A program made the translations under genes and the position numbers. A stretch of DNA of 64,000 bases from Daphnia pulex (taxonomy: Eukaryota > Arthropoda > Branchiopoda > Diplostraca > Daphniidae): contig NC_060022.1 in assembly GCF_021134715.1 (NCBI RefSeq), positions 1,121,001-1,185,000 on the forward strand. The letters run 5' to 3'. Each line of letters opens with the position of its first letter. Position 1 is the first letter of the stretch. Of this stretch, positions 1 through 12,449 are shown piece after piece. A model generated the notes under the pieces. That model was given only the letters and a program-made list of their open reading frames with translations. It was not told the DNA's origin and made no database searches.

Positions 1-3000
1 CGCAACGCCATCATCCGTAAAAATAGCGCGCCAGCCAGAGCCAAGCCGTGGATTGAAATAGCCGGCCAGCAGGCCGCCATCAATGCCACTGGCAATTACG
101 TCAATCAACTGCTGGACGTGACGGAAGCCAAACTGAAACAGCACCAGCAGCGATGCTCTTTGACGGCCGTCTCGCAAGGATTGTCCATCATTTCCACGCC
201 GGCCGTTGTGGTCCTCTACGTCTCGGATCGACGCCCGTCTTTGTTATCCCGCCCGGCCTCTTATCGCAGAAACTCTCAGCCGCGCCGGCCATCGGCTGTC
301 GATTGTCGTCCGGCATCTGCTGTCGACATCCGACCTCAGATTCCGTCGTCTCATCACCGACGTGGTGGTGGAGACGGGCCGAGTCGCCACGTTTCTTATC
401 CGGCGACTCGTCGCGGAGTCCGTCGCTCCTCTTCGCTGTGGCGAGGACAACGCAGACGCTGGTCCTTGGGGCCGGCCACGTCTTGGATCCAGCCCAGCGG
501 GGTACAAAATAACCTAAAAACCAACAACCAAAATATTTGTGATTGACTGGGCAACAAAATAACAGGGAAAAATCATCATCAGAAATGATGACATAGATGA
601 TCTGCGATTTAATTCATTAATCATTAAGTTTTTTCAAGGGCCGGTATTTTGATGTGTGTGATGTGTGTTTGTTGCCCGGCAACGCTGTATAACGTGACGT
701 GATGATTAATGTCCTGATTCTATTCCAATTTTGCTCATTTCTTTTCTTATTTTTGTGTTTTGGTTTGTTTTGTGCAGTTGCAGCGATTGGTGACGACGGG
801 AGCTTTGCCGTGCAGCAAAGAAGAGGCCGCCTCTTTGGCCGCCATCCAGCTGCGATTACAAGAGTGTTTGCCCAGCATCAAATTGCCCAGCAGCTCCAAG
901 TTTTTATCTCACCAGTCGTGCCACAACAACAGCAGCAACCCCAACCAAAACAACAATCAGGTTGGGCCCCTTTTTCTATTTTCTATTTGCTTTTGATTAG
1001 TTGGCCCGTCCCTTTTCTGGCAAATGCGCCCGTCTCTCTTTCTCTTTCTTTGATTTTTTTGCTAATGGATCGTGTCGTGTTTTGTCACCCGTGTGTCCGA
1101 CAGCACGTGCAGCAGGAAACTACAACAAGACTGGCCGGTACCGGGCCAGAAGCGACTGCAGCCGGAGGAAGCGCCCAGCTGCTTCATCTTCCGGCCGGCG
1201 GAGGCAGCAGCAGCAGCAGCAAGGACGACGTCGTCGGATCTGGCGTCGTTGTCGTCGCTGTGCCCAGTGTCTCGTCGAGTGCGTCCGGCGTCCGCTCGTG
1301 CGATGATTTGCTCTTCCACTCGGCCGGCGATTTAGCCAGTCGAGGCCGTTTCGGCGGCGGGGTCACATCCACCACAGCCGCCTTGGCCGTCCCCACCAGA
1401 TATTCGCTGTCCCAGCAGCAGCAGCAGCCGAATCGGCGCCCGTCCATTTTCCGTCGCTGCTACTCGTCGGAGAGCAATGCCATCGTGGTGCCCAGCTGGT
1501 TCTCCTCTTCATTTGGCACTCCGTCCGGCAGCACTAGCGGTGCAGCAGCAGCAGTGCAACAACAGCAGCAAAGTGCTGGGTCGACGGAATTGTTGGCCGC
1601 CAGCAGCTCGTATTCATTGGCCGCCGTCAGTCAGCAGCAGCAGCAGCAGCCGGCCGATGTGTGTGCCGGCAATGCCGTGCTGGCCGACGCCTTGGTCGAT
1701 TGTCTTCCGCCTTATTACTGGGAGGCCAAGCACATGCCCCGTCTCGTCAAAGTCAGTTTTTATTTTTTTTTAGCCGGCCAGACGGCCAGCTGGGCAAAAA
1801 AATAATTTTTTTTTTTCAAAAAACAATTTTGTGGGTTTGACACAGGAGACTAAAAGGAAGTTGTTTCACTCGTCCGTCTACGAGTCGGAGGCCCAATTGA
1901 AGCGGCTCTACGTCCAGACGTGCCAGCGGCTGCCGGCCTTCAATTGCCACCTGTTTCACGTCCGAGAAATTGTCAGCAATTTGCACACGAAGAAGAAGGT
2001 AACCAACACAATCGCCCAGTTGATCGATTCTTCTTTTCTTTTCGACGGGCAACAACAACTTTCACTCTGGCAAGAGGCAGGAGAAAAAATATGTCGGGAC
2101 GGGCAAAGTTTTGTGGCTCTGTGAATTCCGTCACGCTCAGGATGACACCTCCACTTTCTGCAAAACGGACTGCTGGGATTTATTTCGGGCGAAACACCCG
2201 CCCACGACGGACCAAACTCGCCTTTTTTTTTCTTGCCCGTCTTTTTTTGTTGTTTGTGTGCTGGCCCGGAATTTATTTCGGCGTGTCTGATTTTCATATT
2301 CATTGCCGTGGTTCATGTTTTTTTGTATTTTTGTTTGAATAGTCGAATCGACTCTTGGCTCTCGGGCCGTCGTCCATCACGCTGCTGGATAGCAAGACGA
2401 GGATGCTGGCCAAGTCGCAGTCGACTAGCGATCTCATGCAGGTAATGCGCGCGCCGGCCCATCCATCACGGCAGCCGGCGGGTCTGCCCGTCTCTCTTTG
2501 ATGTGATTACATCAAAGATTTTCATTTTGGACTTTTTCAAATGTTATTTGAATTCGGCCGTCCGCAGTGGCAGTTGGGTGGCGGGCGGTCGCACGATCGA
2601 GTGACGCTGGAATTCCGGGCCACCCGCTGGAACGTTGTCGTTCCCTCGCCTTCGTCGCTCCAGGATCTCGGGGCGGCCCTGTGGGACTTGCAGCAGCACC
2701 TCAATCCGGCCTACCCTGGCAGCACGGGCGACGGATCTGATCCTTCCGGATTGGGAATGGGCGGAGGTGGACAACAGCATCCGCACGAGAACGTCAACCG
2801 GACGGGCTCGGCTTCGTCTTCGTCGTCGCTGTCCGGTTCTTATTCCTCGTCGGCTCTTCCACGCCGGATGCTGGCCCTTCCGCCGTCGTTTCCGGATGAG
2901 CTCAACATCCTCCAGCGGCTGCTGCCCTTCCCGGAGGAGGTGGCCCTCAAGTTGACGGAAACGGAATTCCAACTCTTCAACAGCGTCCCGCCAATCGACT

Positions 3001-6000
3001 ACCTCCGCTACTGCACCACCGATCTCACGGCCCGTCACCACCACCACCACCAAGCCTCCGCCGCCGGACAAAGTGCTGGCCAGCAGCACCACCAACCCTC
3101 GGGCCATCACCACCACCAGCAACACCAACCGTTTTCGTCGTCACAGCAACAATCGACCAACGCCCAGCCGGCCGAAAATGGAGTGCCTTCCCTCATCCGG
3201 CGATTCAATGAGGTACAACAACAACAACAACAACAATCTGCTCCGTTATTTTATTCTTTTGTCCGGCTTGTTTTTTTTTTCCCTTCTTTCTTTCTGGGTG
3301 CGGCCGAGCGATCAGCCGGCCCATAAAAGAAAAAAAAAAAAAAGTGTACACGCACGGCCGGCAGTTTGTGTTTCATTTTTGTCCGTTTGATTAGCCAATT
3401 ATTTAAAAGTAAAAAGAAAACAAAAGCGACGGAGCAGCACACGCCGCCTCCAGCCAAAACGTTTTTTTTTTTTTTTTTTTTTACTGCTGGACCGCGGACG
3501 CGGGCCGACCACTTTCTCCCTCAAAGTTTCCGCTTCGGCGTCTTTTTTTTTCTATGTGGAAAAACAAAATTTTTTATTTTTATTTTTTTGTTATTTTGTT
3601 GATTGTCGTGTCACATTCCGGGCCGTCGCTCCTGGGGGGAATGGAAGGGTAGCGGTCGTGGGAAGGAGAACGTGCCGTTGCACATTTATAATAATCATTT
3701 CCAGCCCCAAAAGCTCTAAACAGTTTCTCGTTTGCGGGGGCCAGACGGCCCAATCATGTCCTAGACGGGCCAACAACAAAAAAATTCCAACAAATGACGT
3801 CGAATTAATTTCCATTAACTTATAATTTGTTGATTGTTTGTGTTTTTGTTGGATGTCAGGTGAGTTCTTGGGTGACGCATCTGATTGTCTCGCCGCCCAG
3901 TCACGACGAACGCAAAGCCGTCCTCTCCTGTCTCATTAGGACGGCCGTCATCTGCTGGAACTTGGGCAACTTTCACGGAGCAACCGAGATCGTCGTCGGA
4001 CTCAGGTAGAACAACAACAACAACAACCCCAAAAATTTCTCCCGAAAATTTGTTTGTTCCCTTCGTCTCCCAAGGACGGCCAACCGGCCCGTTTTTATTT
4101 ATTTACCTGAGAAAAAAAATTCTTTGCCGACTTTTTTGCGGTCGTGTTTTTTTTTTATTATTTTCCACTTTTTTTTTCCTTCACGTTCCCATTTTCGGCC
4201 GGAATTTTTATGGGCCGTCACGCAACGCAACTGACGTCACTTTTTTAATTTTTTTTTTCTTTTTTAAATTTTATATTTGCCCAGATCGGATAAACTGAAG
4301 CCGTTTTGGCTGTCCATCACGGAGAAGGAGAAATTACCTCAGCTGGACTTTTTGGCCAGCGCTCTGCTGTCGAGACAGACGAGTGACGAGTACAGACGGG
4401 CCCTGGCCCGCGCCCTTCGTCTCAAGTCGAAAAACACGACCCGACGGGTCGTCCCGTTTTTCGGCGTCTTCATCAGGGACCTCAAAGCCACGCTCTCGCA
4501 GAATCCCAGCATCATCGTCGTCTCGTCCGGCGAAAATGCCGTGCCCGTCTTGAGGGTAACACCCTACCCCCCATCACATTTTTGTCTGAAATTAACAAAT
4601 TTTTCTGTGTCCAGCACCTGTCGGAAATTGGTCGGGAGGATCAATTTTTGGCGTTCCACGGGACGGGCGGACTTTTGAATTTGGATAAAATCCGGGCCGC
4701 CCAAAAAGTGTTGGAAAAAATCGCCCGCTACCAGCGCCCGTCGTCGTCGTCGACGGACAAACGCTCGAAACGGACGCGCAGTCGAAGTGACCAGAGTTTC
4801 TGTTCCAGCGGCGGTGTCGGCGGTGGTGGCGACGGCCAGTGTTCCAGCAGTGACAGTTGGTCGGACGGGACGACCAGCGGCGACGACCAGCGCTGCCCAA
4901 CGCGACGCAACAGTTCGGGGTCCAGCAACGGCGAGTTGTGGGACTGGTCGGAGCGATCCCTGCGCCGGCCCAAAGTGTCGGCCAACGCCGCCGCCGGCGG
5001 AGGCGTCACCGGGACGGACCACCGAGTGACTCTGTTTGATTTGTCGTGCAACGGGGCCGGCCTGGACTTGAGGACCATCAAAGTGCTGACGAACGGGACG
5101 ACGGTGATCCACTGCGAGGCGGACGGATCGCGGGGTGTGCCCGTCTTACTGCGCCTGGAGCGCAGTCACGGCACTCTGACGTGGAGCCGGACGCCCTGGA
5201 ACGGCGGCAACGTGGCCGGCAGCAGCAGCAGCGGCGGCGGTGGCGACAACTCGTCGCTCTTCTCCAACCCGGACGTGGACATCACTACTGGGCTCAAACT
5301 CAAGTACGGGCTGGGCAGCGGGCCGTCTCCACCGACGGGTGGGGCCGGTGCAATGGGTGGGGCCAGCGACGGCGAAGTTTGCGGTGGCGGAATTGAGGAA
5401 GGATACCTGGACGTGGCCGCCTTGAAGGAAGTGGCCCTGTCGTGTCGCGAAGGCGATTTCATTTCCATTGCCCGTCGCTACGGTAAAATTATTTGAATTT
5501 ATTTTTGGTCTGTTGGCCGGCTGTTTATTTCTTTCTTTATTTTAGCCATTCCGACGCTGGCCGACGGGCCGTGGTGCATTTCCCTGGTGTACGGCCGGAA
5601 TTTGAGTGACAACCGGGTGACGGTCTTTGTCTGTTCGCCGCTGGTTGCCCGTCACTGGGCCAGCTTTTTCCAAGTGGCTCTCCAGGCCGTCCGCAGGCAA
5701 CAAAATGGCGGCGACCGTCGACTCTTCTGGCTCAAAGAACAATACCTCCAGCTCTATTACATGTAACACTATTAAATTCTAATTTGCCCGTCTCTTTTAA
5801 TTCAATTTCAATTTTTTGGATTTTGGATTAGGAACGGAATTTGCAGCGGACCGAGGCAATCGGACGCCCTGAAACTGTTTGGTGGACGGGACGTGTTCCA
5901 GCAACATCTGGCCCAGTCTGCCGGCTTAGGCAGCGGCAGCTTGATGACGGCCGAGCTGGGCGGACGTGGCAGTCCGGCCTCTGCTCACAAGAAGAAACGT

Positions 6001-9000
6001 TCCATCGCCGGAATCGCCCTGGTTGGCGGCAATAAAGACAAGACGTACCTGAGTCACCCGAGTTCGCCCGTCTCCACCGCCGGACTGGCCGCCTCCAACG
6101 TCACCCCCAACGACGTCTGCCTGCCGTGCATGCCCAGCCCCAAGAACCGGAGGCTGGAATGGGCCATGACCAACAACGAAATGACGGAAAGTTTCGGCTC
6201 CTCTGACAGCCTGGACATGCTGGCCGGACCTCCACGATCCAGCGCCCAGCCATCGACCCGTCTCAACCTCAGCTCGACGACGACGATGGGCGGTGCCGAA
6301 TTTTCCAGCCAAAATTACTTCCTGCCCGTCCGCAACGACACGAAGCGACTGACATTCCCCGAGACGGCCGCCCTGTTCCAGTCGTTCAACATCGGCATGC
6401 GCAAGGACCTGATGGACCTTTTCTGCGAGTGGTCGATCCCCACGCCGGCCAGTGTCAAATCGGCCGCCGGCAGCGCTTGCCCGTCTTCGTTGCCCGGCGA
6501 ACGTCTGGCCAGCGAAGTTTCGCCGGCCCTGGGCCGCGTGGTGACGACGACCAACTTGATGCAGTTCATGGAATCGCAGCAGCACGAATCGTGCCCGCTG
6601 GAGGCGGCCAAGGAGCTGATTTTGCGCTTCGAGACGGACCCTGTGCTGCGCTCTAGCGGGCCGCCGCTGCTCTCGTACGAGGGTTTCGCGGCCTTCATGA
6701 ACGACGCGGCCAATTTCGCCTTCCGCAGTGAGCGGCTGACACCTAGCGACGAGGACATGCACTACCCGCTGGCCCACTATTACGTCGCCTCCTCTCACAA
6801 CACGTACCTGACGGGCCATCAGCTCAAGGGCGAATCTTCGGTCGAGCTCTACAGTCAAGTGCTGCTGACGGGCTGCCGCTGCGTCGAGCTGGACTGCTGG
6901 GACGGTGACGACGGCCAGCCCATGATCTACCACGGCCACACGCTGACGACGAAAATTCCATTCCGCTCGGTGGTGGAGGCCATCCATCGCTCGGCTTTCG
7001 TCACCTCACCTTATCCGGTCATCCTGTCGGTGGAGAACCACTGCTCGGTCCAGCAGCAGGCCAAGATGGCCCAGATCTTCCAGTACGTTTTCGGCGACCG
7101 GCTCGTGTCGCGCTTCCTGTTCGAGTCGGATTTCTCGGACGAGCCGCGCCTGCCCAGTCCCAGTCAGTTGCGCTACCGGATCCTCTTGAAGAACAAAAAG
7201 TGGCACACGGAAATTCCGCCCATGGTGGCCAGTCTGCCCTCCACCGTCAATGTCGTCAACGTGGTCAACGGGCAGGTCGCCAACAAGGTCCTACCACCGG
7301 GACGGACTGGAGGAGGACGGGTAGCCGCCTCCACCGCTGAGGCTAGATCTTGTCCGGCTCGAGCCGGAAGCGTGGCGTCTTCCACCGTCAGCGCGGCCGG
7401 ATCGCTGAGCGGCGACGTGAGCGACAACAACGAGGACGACGACGACAACAATCAGACGGACAACTACCACCACCACCACAGCAGCAGCAGCCGGACGGGC
7501 GGCGGCGGCGATCATCAGTTGGCCGGAATTCCCATTGTCGTCGCCGGAAGCAGTTACGGGTCGGAAGCGTCGGCCCCTGGCACTCCTCAGCTGGTCAACT
7601 GGAACAACGCCCACACGCCCACCCACCGGGCCAGCTCTGACACGGAAAAGAGGCGACGACGGCCGGCCTCTGTCCCGCTGCGCAAGTCTCTGTCGCAGGG
7701 CGGAGTGCCGGAAGCGGATCAAGTCCACCTGCCTCGAGGCAATGGCGGCAGCACCTGCAGTCCGGGCAGCCTGGAGGAGGATTTATTGCTGGACGGCTGC
7801 AACCAGCAGCAACAGCAGCCGGGCAGCAGCAGCAGCAAAATGGCCAATAGCAGCAGCAAGAAATCGGCCAACGTCGGCGGAAGTCAAATCGCCAAGGAAC
7901 TGTCGGACCTGGTCAATTATTGCCAGGCCACCAAATTCCGGGGCTTGCGATGCCTTCCGTCCACTTCGGCCGCCGGACTGCGCCAGCCCGGCGTCGCTGG
8001 CGGACCGCTCAAATCGTCTCCGCAAACGTCCAGCAGCTTGTCGCGCAAGTGTCGCCATCCCGTGTTCGAGTGCTGCTCCATCAACGAGACGACGGCCAAG
8101 AAGCTGTGCCGGAAGCAGCCGACGTCCATTTTGTACCACACGGAGACGCAGCTGCTGCGGACCTATCCGGCCGGAATGCGGATCGACTCGTCCAATTTCA
8201 ATCCGGTGCTCTTTTGGTCGTTTGGCATCCAGATGGTGGCCCTCAACTACCAGACGGAAGACGCGGCCCTCCACCTCAACACGGCCCTCTTCGAGCAGAT
8301 GGGCCGCTGCGGCTACGTCCTCAAGCCGGCCCTGATGCGCGACCGCACCCACGTCATGTACCGGCGCTTCAACCCCTGGGGCAAGGAATTTGACGGCCTC
8401 CACGTCCTCCACGTCCGGCTGACCATCATTTCCGGCCAGTACGTTTGCCCGGCCAACCCGTCGGCCGGCAGTCCGCTGCTGGACGTTGAGATGGTGGGCA
8501 TCCCGGCCGACTGCGTCAAGCACAAGTCGAAGATGGTCCAGCGCAACGGCATCAATCCGCTTTTCCACGACAAGTTTGAGTTTACGGTTCTCTTCCGCGA
8601 TTTGGCCTTCCTCCGGCTGACGGTGACGGACGTGGCCTCCAACCACGTCACGGCCCAGCGGGTCATTCCCATCAACTATTTGAGGCCCGGCTACCGGCAC
8701 GTCCGGCTCAACAACACGCAGAACCAGCCGCTTCCGCTCTCGTCGCTTTTCATCCACACGAAATTCGAGGAGGAGGGGTACGACGTGATCCACGGCGGCC
8801 AGTCCAGCAAACCCGTGCCGGCCCTTCCGTCTGGGCTGACGGTCCCGCCCGTCTTGGCAGGAGGCGGCGGCAGCGGAAGCAACGAGCCGGACTCGTCGGC
8901 CCTGGCCGCCGACGAGACGGACAAGAGTCCGACGGCCCTGACGAGTCCCAGTCAGGAGGAGAATCCGGCGGAAGGAGGGGCCGTCAAGCGGCGCATGTTT

Positions 9001-10617
9001 TTCCTGATCGTTTACGGCGTCCAGAACGTGGGTGGTGGAGCCGGTGCCCAGGCCACGGCGCCCAGCCGCAACAACGAGGAGGAGCCTTACGTGATCCTGA
9101 AGGTGACGCAGGATTGCACGTCGGAGACGGTCATCCGCAAGGCCCTAAGCAAATTGCCGCCGTCGGCGTCCAGCGCCAGTACGCCCGTCCACCTCCAGCT
9201 GCACGACTACCTCCTGCTGGAGGAGGTGAACCGCGGCTGGGAGCCGTCGGACCGGCTCCTGCCGCCGCTGCAGAGGATCCTGGACGCCCAGGAGCGGCCG
9301 CTGGAAGCGCAGGCCAAGTGGCGCGGTGAGGGCCGCTTCATTTTGCGGCGGATAGGCGACGATCCCAGTTCCAGGGCGTGGCTTTCGTCCATCCTCAATT
9401 CCAATCAGAAGATGAAATCCCGCAAGGTGAACAAATTTGAATTTTCAAATTTTTCAAATTTCCCGCCGTTATTTTCAATTTTTTTAAAAATTGTGAGCAG
9501 ATCAGCAAAGTGGCGGTGCGCCCGGAATCGCAGTGCAAAGTGGAGATGAAGGAGCGGAGCCGATTGGAGGACGAGGATTCGGGCGAGGACGACGACAATG
9601 AAGAGGAGGAGGACGACGACGACGTTGGGCTGGCCGAGGAGGAGGAGGAAGAGGAGGAGGAGACGTTCCTGGTCTGCGTCCACAACGTGTCGCCCGAAAT
9701 TCCTTACGCCATCCTCAAAGGCCGCGTCACCGACACGGCCAAGGACATTCTCCTCCAGGCTCTTCTCAAAGTTCGTTTGGCAGATTTTGATTTCAAATTT
9801 TCCCGCGCGAAAAGATTTACATTTTTTTGTTTTAATTTAAATTTTCGAAAATGAAAGGCTCGAAAACCGCACGAGCTGGAACGTTACGTCCTGGTGGAAG
9901 AACGTGACCTGGGCCCGTCGCTGGGCCGGCACAGACGGGTCCTGAGAGACGACGACAATGTTCACCAGGTGCAAGCCAGGTGGACGACACTGGGCCGTTT
10001 CGTGGCCGTCGAGCGAGGGCGCATCCGGGCCCGCAACGGAAACGTCGACTGGAACGACAAGATTGGCCCGACAACGCCGGAAATGAGCCGGAATAAAACT
10101 GGGGCCATGCTCCGGGCCTCCCTCTTCACCCGGCGACTCCAGGCCAGCACAAAGAACCCAAAAGCCCAGGTCCGTCTCACATTTTTATATTTTAAAATGA
10201 AACACAAATTCCTAATTAAATTCTATTTTAATTCAAAATTTAATAAAATTAAATCAGGTGAAGGAGATGTACAGCGATCCAGGGCTGGGCCAGAGCGGCC
10301 GATCCCGCGAGCGCATCCGCTCCGATTCCAGTTTGGTTCGCGATGGAGTGCAGGCGTCCGGCAGCCACGCCCACGCCCACCACCACCACCACCACCAGAT
10401 GAAGAGCCCGTCGTCGCGCGACACGCTCAGCAGCCTGGAACAGTTTTCACCGCAGCGGACGGCCTACTCTGAAGGCGAGTGGAACGCCGACGACACGGAC
10501 GCCGAGGCCGACAGCGGCGGAGGCGGCGGAGGCGGCAACCAGGGCGACTGGGAATTGCGTTCCACCGTGGCCAAATTGAAGAAAATGTCGCTGAGAACGT
10601 TCCGTCTCTGGCGATGA
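1..10617 (+). CDS. PLCE1: Phospholipase C epsilon, RasGEF-PLC-RA multidomain enzyme (5' partial)
   Basis: Hydrolyses PIP2 to IP3 and DAG and activates Ras/Rap GTPases at membranes. Exons read from GT-AG sites with continuous phase: 1-501, 778-960, 1104-1751, 1846-1998, 2343-2441, 2568-3212, 3860-4005, 4285-4555, 4615-5482, 5546-5762, 5832-9426, 9501-9770, 9858-10169 and 10258-10617 (stop). About 2,755 residues are visible. Domains in order: FERM-like pieces (about 168-228 and 445-570), split by a Ser/Gln-rich insert; CDC25 RasGEF (about 636-923); PH (about 1018-1244); EF-hand region (about 1411-1540); PLC X (about 1553-1700) with SSHNTYL, the ELDCWDG calcium residues and the HGHT second histidine; a low-complexity X-Y linker of about 225 residues; PLC Y (about 1932-2087); C2; RA1 (about 2297-2434); RA2 (about 2496-2586). 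The catalytic residues look intact. The frame of exon 1 is the least certain part; I chose it because it alone joins exon 2 in phase at the 502 donor. The true start lies upstream of the window. Confidence 0.9.
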
Positions 10618-12449
10618 TGGACGACGCACAGAATTTCAAACAAAAACAAACAAAAAAGCACAAAAATTTCAAAAAACCAATTTTTTGTTTAAATTTTTTT
10701 TAAAAAAGGAAATTCAATTAGATCTCACAATCCTACCCCCCGTTTTGATGTCGTCGCCAAATCACCGGATATCCCGTTCACTTCCGTTTCTCTATTAAGC
10801 AACAATCCACATTGGACTATCTAGACATTTTTGGGAGGATATGTATAGCGGTCACACAATAAGGTCACACTCCTTTTCTTTTTTTTTAATTTTAAATTTT
10901 ATTTGACACATTGGCCGTTTGTCGAGTTGGTTTAGATTGTATGATTCTAGTCCATTTGAATTCAATATAAGACACAGACCCCATTCTTTCCGGTCTTGTA
11001 CATAAATATTCCTCCCATCCGTGGACTTTGATATAATTGCCCGAATTTTTCGCGCACCAACTTTTTGTGTCTCTTGTCCGGCTCTCGATAATTATTTGGA
11101 TTTTTCATTCGCTAAAAGAATTGAAGGAATTTGAATGAAATTTTTCCTTTTTTTTTTTTTTTTTTTTTTCGTACGATCCCGTCAGTTTTTTGTTTTAATT
11201 TAAAAATTTGCCAGGCGATTCGTGATTTCCTTGTGTGATGAACGAATGAGGTAGGAGGAAGAACACCCCCAAAAAGTTGTATCATATAAAAACAAAAAGC
11301 TTTTCCTTCCCCCGAACAACCTGCGCAAACATATCCAAAAACAAAATTCAGTTGAAACAAGAAAAAACCAATTTTTGTATACAATCCCCCCCCCCCCCCG
11401 ATATTGTTCATGTACATCTTCCCTCCCACCCCACCCCTCAACCCCGTAAATTGTTTTTTTGACCGGCCCCAAAGTTAATCTTTTAAATTCTGTAATAATT
11501 GTGTCCATCTCGTGTCGCCCATCTGATGTGAATTTTTACTGATTGACGCGCGTCCAAAATAAGCAAATTGACTTGGCGAAAAGTGACAAGTCGGTTTCTC
11601 TTCGTTACTATGTAAACCTCTCAGTGAGTTTCGATATAGTAATAAATCGGTTTGATAGCTAATTGCCATCCTCGTTCGAGCCTTTCTCATCCAGCGGACG
11701 GCGATGGTTTGTACCGTTACACTTTGCAGGTACGTACACTTTTTAAACTTGTATAACCCCCGAGTAAACAGATGAAGCGAGCGATCCGGTTTATTTTAAT
11801 GTTTTTCTTTTGTTGGTAATTTGGTTTTAATTATACTCACGATGGAGAAGAAGAAGAAGAAGAAGAAGGAAAAAATTGATTGATGTTGGCAAAGGATCGG
11901 GCGTGCAAACCGGACGGCACGTTCCCAGAAGAAGAAAAAATATCACGAGGTAAATTATAACCGGTTTTTGAATTGAGTTGATCTCATTTTGAATTTGATC
12001 AACATTGCCTATTTGAGTTTTCATATAATTCTGTTGGGGGAAATTTTCGGTTTTCTTAAGATCGATTGATAAGATCCTTGTACAAGATTGAAAGATATCA
12101 GCTTTAACCTTGAATGTTCATTCCTGAATTGTTTTTTTTTTTTTTTTTTTGCTGGGAAATGTATCGCTTGCTTCGGCCATATTTAATCGAACTTTTCTTT
12201 GACTAATCCCGTTTCATATTGCCTTATAGCGAAGATTGGAAAAAAACAAAAACAGGTTTGATGACCGTCGGTTAAGTTACAAACCCTAAAGTATTTGGCA
12301 GTTGATGATGCCATTGGTTTAACCTCTGATCGGCAGTCGCCCGTGGACCGTACACCAGTGCACTCCTATACCCGCAAAGTTAACTAACTTCTCCATCACC
12401 GAATTTCATTTCAAATCTTTTATTTGTGTTGATTGATTCAATTTGGAAA
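10618..12449. other. PLC epsilon 3' UTR and intergenic DNA
   Basis: AT-rich sequence after the phospholipase stop codon. It holds long T runs (about 11149-11169 and 12130-12150) and a C run near 11389-11398. The last few hundred bases before 12450 are the upstream region of the aminopeptidase gene. I see no further exon. The end of the phospholipase transcript cannot be fixed; an AATAAA-type signal lies near 11640. Confidence 0.5.

Noticed and set aside
153-517. Alternative open frames over the first phospholipase exon
   Set aside because: Two other frames are open and partly protein-like, but neither joins exon 2 in phase at the 502 donor. The chosen frame does, though it stays uncertain.
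5926-8793. Long minus-strand open frames opposite the phospholipase
   Set aside because: Arg/Val/Gly-rich shadows created by the GC-rich plus-strand exons; they have no domains or splice context.
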